A stretch of DNA of 64,000 nt from Hymenobacter nivis (GTDB taxonomy: Bacteria; Bacteroidota; Bacteroidia; Cytophagales; Hymenobacteraceae): assembly GCF_003149515.1 (NCBI RefSeq), contig NZ_CP029145.1, positions 3,224,001 through 3,288,000 on the forward strand. The letters run 5' to 3'. Below are positions 59,057 through 64,000 of this stretch, one piece after another (position 1 is the first letter of the stretch; each line of letters starts with the position of its first letter). The translations under genes were made by a program, and so were the position numbers. The notes beneath the pieces were generated by a model. It did no database searches and was not told where the DNA came from. It was given only the letters and a program-made list of their open reading frames with translations.

Positions 59057-60189
59057 ACCGGTACACCTCCTAAAAAGCCCGAAACCCAGTATTCTCCTAG
59101 TGCATCTGTGTAATGAATTGGTTCTTGTCCTGCTGCTTTTAACTTATCGTTGGTTTCACTTATGATATCACCTGCATTGTGAATAACAGTTTCCCCGTTC
59201 TCGCGGTCAAACACCGAAATGCACTCAGGAATATCCGCGAAATAATCTACCACATAAGGGCTATGCGAAGTAAGAATAATTTGAATATCGCGCAGCCGCG
59301 CTAATTCAAAAATAAAATCCATCACCTCTTTAATGCGCCGGGGATGAATCCCTTTCTCTGGCTCCTCCAGCAGCAGCAGCTTCGGCGGGTCGGGCTGATG
59401 AACAATGCACAGTATTGCTAAGAAGTAAAGGACGCCCTCAGATACTTCTTCAGCCCAGTATGAACATCTTGCAGCGTCGAAAAACTTCAGGCGAAGATTT
59501 CCATTTGTAGCAGGATCAGGCGGAGTAGAAAAAGAGGATAAACTAACAACACACTGAGCAAAATCGGTTCGAAGGCGAGCAAAATTATCTTCGTGGTTCT
59601 GACTTAATGTATATAAAAACGCTGTAATATTTCGCCCGTTTGCATCTAGAAAAGGTTGATTAGATAGTTCCGTACTAAACAAGAAAGCTGCTGGCTCAAA
59701 CTTATATAATTTTAAATTGACGAATAATTTCTGAGATTCCCATATCACAGTAGGGACTTCTTCTTCACTTGAGTATCCTTCTTGCTCAAAATAATCACCG
59801 AAATTATGTTCAATATTTTTATTTGAAACAACAGTTAAATCTACTGCAAATTTTCCTTTTGAATCATAATTATAATCTCTATGATCATATGCGTATCCTA
59901 ATATTAAGCTAATAGATTGTTGATCATTACTTGAGACTCGAGCAATAAATCTAATCAGTTCTTCTCTTGCTGTAAAAGTAGATTGGCGTGGTAAAAGGGT
60001 TTGGAATTGGTCTTCTGTTATTATTTTATTTCTAGGGAATGTTTTTAAGTATGCCCCAAGCATTGTTATTCCCTTCAAAAAATTCGACTTCCCCGAATTA
60101 TTCGGCCCAATAAATAGATTCACTTGCCCCAGCTTCACCGAGGCGTCGCGGATACTGCGAAAATTCTGAATGCGGAGGGACGTAAGCAT
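59053..60189 (-). CDS. ABC/OLD-type AAA ATPase
   Basis: 378 residues. The N-terminus LTSLRIQNFRSIRDASVKLG and Walker A GPNNSGKS (28-35) open a RecF/SMC-like ATPase. An LSGG-like signature is in AEEVSEGVLYFLA, Walker B is LLLLEEPEKGIHP (about 271) and the H-loop is TSHSPYVVDYF (about 308). There is no C-terminal TOPRIM, unlike full OLD nucleases; that role may lie in the coupled downstream gene. Base composition is clearly lower in GC than the flanks, with AT-rich codons, suggesting recent transfer. ATPase/TOPRIM gene pairs (OLD, PARIS, RloAB types) act in phage defence; defence here is inferred. Confidence 0.85.
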   Translation of the reverse strand: MLTSLRIQNFRSIRDASVKLGQVNLFIGPNNSGKSNFLKGITMLGAYLKTFPRNKIITEDQFQTLLPRQSTFTAREELIRFIARVSSNDQQSISLILGYAYDHRDYNYDSKGKFAVDLTVVSNKNIEHNFGDYFEQEGYSSEEEVPTVIWESQKLFVNLKLYKFEPAAFLFSTELSNQPFLDANGRNITAFLYTLSQNHEDNFARLRTDFAQCVVSLSSFSTPPDPATNGNLRLKFFDAARCSYWAEEVSEGVLYFLAILCIVHQPDPPKLLLLEEPEKGIHPRRIKEVMDFIFELARLRDIQIILTSHSPYVVDYFADIPECISVFDRENGETVIHNAGDIISETNDKLKAAGQEPIHYTDALGEYWVSGFLGGVPV

Positions 60190-60236
60190 AGCGATGACAT
60201 TAAGCGGAAGACTGTAGCGAAGGTAGGGGTCCCAAC

Positions 60237-63200
60237 CTACCCCAGTAGCTCCTCAATATCGGCCCGCGTCAGGGTTTTGATGACCGCCTCATCCGTAGCA
60301 ATCAACTCGCTGACCAGGTTGAGCTTACGCTGTTGCAAGGCCAGGATTTTCTCCTCCACCGTGTGCTGGGTGATGAACTTGTAGACGAATACCGGCCGCT
60401 GCTGCCCGATGCGGTGGGCCCGGTCCACGGCCTGGGCCTCCACGGCGGGGTTCCACCACGGGTCGAGCAGGAACACGTAGTCGGCGGCGGTGAGGTTGAG
60501 GCCCACGCCGCCGGCTTTCAGGCTGATGAGGAAGATTTGCAGTGCATCGGTTTCCTGGAAGCGGGCCACTTCGGCGGCCCGGTCGCGGGTGTTGCCGTCG
60601 AGGTAGGCGTAGGGCAGCTGGCGCTCGTCGAGGGCAGCGCGCACCAGGGCCAGGTGCTGTACAAACTGGCTAAACACCAATACTTTGTGCCCCTCGGCTA
60701 CCACGTTGCGCACCATGCGCAGCACCTCGCGCAGCTTGCCCGACTCGTGGGTGTAGGTGGCGTCGGCGAGGTGCGGGTGGTTGGCCATCTGGCGCAGGCG
60801 CGTGAGGCCCTGGAGCAGCAGGAACTGCGTGCTGGCAGACCCGTGCTCGTCCAGGTTTTGCAGGATTTTATTGCGGTAGAAGCTCTTGGTTTCCTCGTAG
60901 GCTTGGGCCTGCTCGGGCGTCATGTCGCAGTAACTGAGCTGCTCAGTTTTGGCCGGCAATTCTTTGGCTACTTGTTCCTTATGGCGGCGCAGAATAAATG
61001 GCTTAATGAGCGCGTGTAGGCGGCGCATGCGGCCCTCATCGCGGTGCTGCTCAATGGGCTTCAGGAATTCTTTCCGGAAAAATGCCTGCGTGCCCAGCAA
61101 GCCGGGATTGATGAACGACATCTGCGACCACAGGTCCATCGTGCTGTTTTCTACCGGCGTGCCTGTGAGGATGAGGCGGTGCTTGGAGCGCAGCTGCCGC
61201 ACAGCTTGCGAGGTGGTGCTCGACGGGTTCTTAATGGCCTGCGACTCGTCCAGAATCACGTAGTCGAAGCGGTAGCTGGCCAACAGCTCGGCGTCGAGGC
61301 GCACGATGCCGTAGCTGGTCAGCACCACGTCGTAGCCGGCAAACTGGGCCACATCCTTGGTACGGTAAGTGCCCGTGTACACCAGCAGGCGCAAGGCGGG
61401 CGTAAATTTCTGCGCCTCGCTCAACCAGTTGTACACCAGTGAAGTAGGCAAGGCCAGCAGCGACGCCGCGCCCTGCGCCGCACCACTTTCGGCCCGCTGC
61501 TGGAGCATGGCCAGCGTCTGAATCGTGTTGTGCGTGAGCACGAAGTTATCCGTCACGTACAGGCGGTCGGGGGCATCCACGGCGATGCACTGCGCGGGCA
61601 TTGTACCCACCAGTTCTACCGCCTTGATGCCACGGCAGGGCTGGTATTTGCTTTTGGGCCGGTACAGCGCCGCCTTGCGCGCCAGCCGGAACGGCTGAAT
61701 GTGCGGTGGCAGGCTCAGCGTGAGGGCGTAAGCCAACTGCCCGGTGCGCCGCGCTCCGTTGTGCGTGTAAGTCGGTATTTTGCTCGATTCTTTCACCGTG
61801 CCGCCCAGGGACTGCACCAGGAAAGTGACGCCTTTAATTAGCTCCACCGATACGGAAGTGAACTGGCACACATCGCCCGGCGCCGGCATATAGCCATCCG
61901 AATCCATCAACCCCTGGAGCACGGCCAGGCGCGTGGCCGCATCGTTGAACAGGTAGGCGTCGGGAATAAATTTGTCTTTTGAGCCCTTGCCTTTCAGCCC
62001 CAGGGCCCCGATCTGCTGCATCAGGTCGTTGGTCCAGCCGGCGGCCGTTTTCACAAACCGGTAATCGCACGTCGTGCCCTGCTGCCGCATGGCTAAGCCC
62101 GGGGGCAGCCCCAGCGCCACGTAGTTCACGATTTCCGCGTCCTCCATCGACAGCTGAACACTGTTTTGCCGGAAGCATCCATCGCCGAGCAGCAGGCCCA
62201 TAAAATACGGCTCAACGGGCACCGGCTGCGTGGTCATCGCCACGGGCTTCACCATTGGAATAAACCACTTGGTGTTACCGTGCCGGTCATATAGGTTGCC
62301 GGCCAGCTCGTGCAGGGCCCGTACTTGGTAGCCCTGGCCGCGGCACTTCTGCACCGGGCTTTGCACAGCCCACAGGTGCTCGGCGCAGCACTCGGCCGTG
62401 GCACCATCCGTGAACATAACCCGGAAAATCTCCTTCTCGCCCTGCGGAAACACGCCCGTCACCCGCGAGGCCGTACCCTGCGAATTGATAACGGCGTCGC
62501 CCACGCGCATTTCGCCCATTTGCTTCCATCCACCGGGCGTCAGGATATTGGCGTGCAGCGGCTGCGCTTTCCCCAGCCCCATATCATCGGCCAGGCAGCC
62601 GCCGAAATGGTAGTCCTGCACGAAGCGCAGCCAGTTGTAGCCGGCCTTTTGGTAGGGGCGCAGCTCGCCGCGGAAGCCCACGGGCAGCGGGTGGTCCTCC
62701 ACTTCGGCAAAGTCGCGCAGCTTCTCCAGCTTGCGGCCCAGCGTCACGGTGGCCAGCTCGTTGCTTTGCAAGTCGGCCACCAGGGCGAGGTGGTGGCGGC
62801 GCAGCGACAGGGCTTCGTCCTGCTCTTCGGCGAAGGCGAACAGCTCCAGGTAATCGGTAAACCACGCCTCGGGGATGATGGCCACTTGGCCGTTGGGCAG
62901 CCGGAACTCGCGCCGCCGCTGCAAAATGTGCCCCCGCAGCCGGATGAACGGCACCGCGATATCGCCGAAGTACACCGTGCCGCGCACGTCGAACCAGTCG
63001 CCGGCTTCCTGAATCCCCAGCTCGACGCGCACGGGCCCCAGGAAATACGGCTGGCTGGCCCCGGCGGCAGGCTCCACGGCAAAGCCCTCGGCCGCCAGCG
63101 ATTCCGCATTGTCGTGCAGCCACTGGAAGGCCGTGACCCGGTCAAGGGCAGCGTAGCCATCGGCCAGTACCAGGCCGCGGGCGGCCAGTACGGCCGCGGC

Positions 63201-64000
63201 GGCCCGCTCGTCATCGGCGCTGCGCAGCAGGCGGTGGAAGGTATAACTGTCGTCGGCCTGCTCCAGGCGCACGCTCACGCGCTTGCTGGGGTCGAAGGGT
63301 ACCGAAGCATCGCCGTAGCGGAAGCCCAGCTGGAAGTACAGGCGGTCGGCGCTGGGCGCGGGCGCGGGCTTGGGCTGGGGCACGCGGCCGCGGCGCGGGG
63401 GCCCCGGCGGCCTCTCGGGCGCCTCGGGCAGGGCCCCGGCGGGCGGTACGTCGCTGAAGGTGAGGCGCGGCCGGGCCCGGTAGCGGTCCGTGACGACGGC
63501 AAAGCCCACGCCGCGGGCGTGCACATCGAACGCCTCCATGAGCGGGGCCACGAACTTCTGGAAGTAGCTGGCCTCCATCTGCCGGGGCACCACGATGAAC
63601 TTCTTGCTCAGAAACGGCTGGAGCTTGCGGCCATCCACGTCGTTGTGGAACGAGTGAATGACGCCGTCCAGCAGCAGCCAGGCCGGCTGCTGGCACACGA
63701 GCAGGGCCCCCTTGTACTGGAAATCCAGCTTCTGATTTTGGTACTGAATGGTGGGAAAGTAGTGCGTGCCGTCGTCGTTACGGCGGAAGTGGAATAGCAC
63801 CGAGGCCGGCACCGGGGCCAGCGCAATTTCGCGCCAGGTGGGCTCGCCGTCGCGCCCCATGATGAACACCTGCTTACCATGCAAGCGGGCCAGCGCGGCG
63901 GCCATGCGCGTTTGCACGTAGCGGGCCACGGCATCTTGCAGCGCCTTGTCACCCTTGTCGGCGTTATAGGTTTTCAGGAAGAAGTCGGCCGCCGCAATCT
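60237..64000 (-). CDS. SNF2-family helicase, N-terminus outside the window, with intein
   Basis: The frame is open to the right edge, so the 5' end is missing; about 1,254 codons are visible, 347 of them an intein. The N-terminal extein has a large non-motor region. The motor has GGCLADDMGLGK|TIQTLAM (Walker A split by the intein), DEAH-like box VILDESQAIKNP and motif III LILTGTPVEN. The C-terminal lobe has KVLVFSQFVQHL, LISLKAGGVGLNLTAADYVF, and WWNPAVEAQAVDRAHRIGQQ. It is a Swi2/Snf2 dsDNA translocase of the bacterial RapA/HepA-like group. Without splicing the ATP site would be broken. Confidence 0.93.
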   Translation of the reverse strand, partial: IAAADFFLKTYNADKGDKALQDAVARYVQTRMAAALARLHGKQVFIMGRDGEPTWREIALAPVPASVLFHFRRNDDGTHYFPTIQYQNQKLDFQYKGALLVCQQPAWLLLDGVIHSFHNDVDGRKLQPFLSKKFIVVPRQMEASYFQKFVAPLMEAFDVHARGVGFAVVTDRYRARPRLTFSDVPPAGALPEAPERPPGPPRRGRVPQPKPAPAPSADRLYFQLGFRYGDASVPFDPSKRVSVRLEQADDSYTFHRLLRSADDERAAAAVLAARGLVLADGYAALDRVTAFQWLHDNAESLAAEGFAVEPAAGASQPYFLGPVRVELGIQEAGDWFDVRGTVYFGDIAVPFIRLRGHILQRRREFRLPNGQVAIIPEAWFTDYLELFAFAEEQDEALSLRRHHLALVADLQSNELATVTLGRKLEKLRDFAEVEDHPLPVGFRGELRPYQKAGYNWLRFVQDYHFGGCLADDMGLGKAQPLHANILTPGGWKQMGEMRVGDAVINSQGTASRVTGVFPQGEKEIFRVMFTDGATAECCAEHLWAVQSPVQKCRGQGYQVRALHELAGNLYDRHGNTKWFIPMVKPVAMTTQPVPVEPYFMGLLLGDGCFRQNSVQLSMEDAEIVNYVALGLPPGLAMRQQGTTCDYRFVKTAAGWTNDLMQQIGALGLKGKGSKDKFIPDAYLFNDAATRLAVLQGLMDSDGYMPAPGDVCQFTSVSVELIKGVTFLVQSLGGTVKESSKIPTYTHNGARRTGQLAYALTLSLPPHIQPFRLARKAALYRPKSKYQPCRGIKAVELVGTMPAQCIAVDAPDRLYVTDNFVLTHNTIQTLAMLQQRAESGAAQGAASLLALPTSLVYNWLSEAQKFTPALRLLVYTGTYRTKDVAQFAGYDVVLTSYGIVRLDAELLASYRFDYVILDESQAIKNPSSTTSQAVRQLRSKHRLILTGTPVENSTMDLWSQMSFINPGLLGTQAFFRKEFLKPIEQHRDEGRMRRLHALIKPFILRRHKEQVAKELPAKTEQLSYCDMTPEQAQAYEETKSFYRNKILQNLDEHGSASTQFLLLQGLTRLRQMANHPHLADATYTHESGKLREVLRMVRNVVAEGHKVLVFSQFVQHLALVRAALDERQLPYAYLDGNTRDRAAEVARFQETDALQIFLISLKAGGVGLNLTAADYVFLLDPWWNPAVEAQAVDRAHRIGQQRPVFVYKFITQHTVEEKILALQQRKLNLVSELIATDEAVIKTLTRADIEELLG
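61527..62567 (-). mobile_element. Class 3 type intein with LAGLIDADG endonuclease in SNF2 helicase
   Basis: 347 residues inserted between the Lys and Thr of Walker A (GLGK|T). Block A is AQPLHANILTPGGWKQMGEM, with Ala as first residue instead of Cys/Ser. Class 3 marks are present: Trp in AEHLWAV (62370-62372), Cys in AQCIAVDAPDRLYV (61587-61589) and Thr in the final VLTHN (61533-61535), with terminal His-Asn and +1 Thr. Two LAGLIDADG-like motifs with the catalytic Asp (YFMGLLLGDG; LQGLMDSDG) indicate an intact homing endonuclease. Confidence 0.92.

Noticed and set aside
61527..62567. Reading the helicase insertion as an ordinary class 1 intein
   Set aside because: The first residue is Ala, with no nucleophile, while the class 3 Trp, Cys and Thr positions are all filled.

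Overview
The window looks like a chromosomal segment of a GC-rich member of the Bacteroidota, most likely Hymenobacter or a close relative in the Cytophagales. This rests on family content (OmpP1/FadL, DUF4293, DUF4476, YpdA, CsgE-H curli genes, PD40-OmpA lipoproteins), on promoters of the Bacteroidota type (TTG, about 19-20 nt, TAnnTTTG), on the lack of clear Shine-Dalgarno sites, and on the very frequent word GGGGCC. It is an assignment from memory, not from a search. No insertion sequence, prophage, CRISPR array or rRNA was seen; there is one tRNA (Phe).

Layout. 0-12 kb: mixed core genes, namely an esterase end, a methyltransferase, ypdA, a GDSL lipoprotein, a FadL porin, an acyl-CoA dehydrogenase, an AraC regulator, a GGGP synthase, a holin-like pair, a membrane J-domain/TPR protein and a fasciclin protein. 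12-24 kb: tRNA-Phe, a split HdrD-like iron-sulfur pair, an OmpA/PD40 lipoprotein, DUF4476, DUF4293, a thiolase, truA and an MsbA-like ABC exporter. 24-30 kb: kynureninase and 3-hydroxyanthranilate dioxygenase (lower kynurenine pathway), then two polytopic GT-C-like membrane proteins. 30-36 kb: a nucleotide-sugar operon (WlbB-type acetyltransferase, TviB-type dehydrogenase, galE, rfbB, TviC/WbpP-type epimerase, rfbA), with an inverted or direct repeat in every gap. 36-49 kb: a second OmpA/PD40 protein, small conserved proteins, suhB-lnt-rsmI, two acidic disordered proteins, crtI, a cobalamin riboswitch in front of an acyl-CoA thioesterase, and an RlmI-like methyltransferase.

49-56 kb is a complete curli locus on the minus strand: csgE-csgF-csgG, then an AT-rich promoter region, then csgA-csgB-csgH and a PD40 lipoprotein. 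CsgG carries an extra C-terminal beta-barrel. 56-64 kb is the accessory end: a decayed PLP aminotransferase, a diadenylate-cyclase-like (DACNV-type) sensor protein, a low-GC ABC-type ATPase coupled by ATGA overlap to a frameshifted TOPRIM/RloB-like partner, and an SNF2 helicase whose Walker A motif is split by an intein with class 3 (W-C-T) signatures and a LAGLIDADG endonuclease.

Most notable: the class 3 intein; the B12 riboswitch/thioesterase pairing, which suggests relief of acyl-CoA build-up when B12-dependent mutase stalls; the ATPase/TOPRIM-like module with a G-run frameshift; and several families of dispersed intergenic inverted repeats, one of which supplies the start of a lipoprotein gene.
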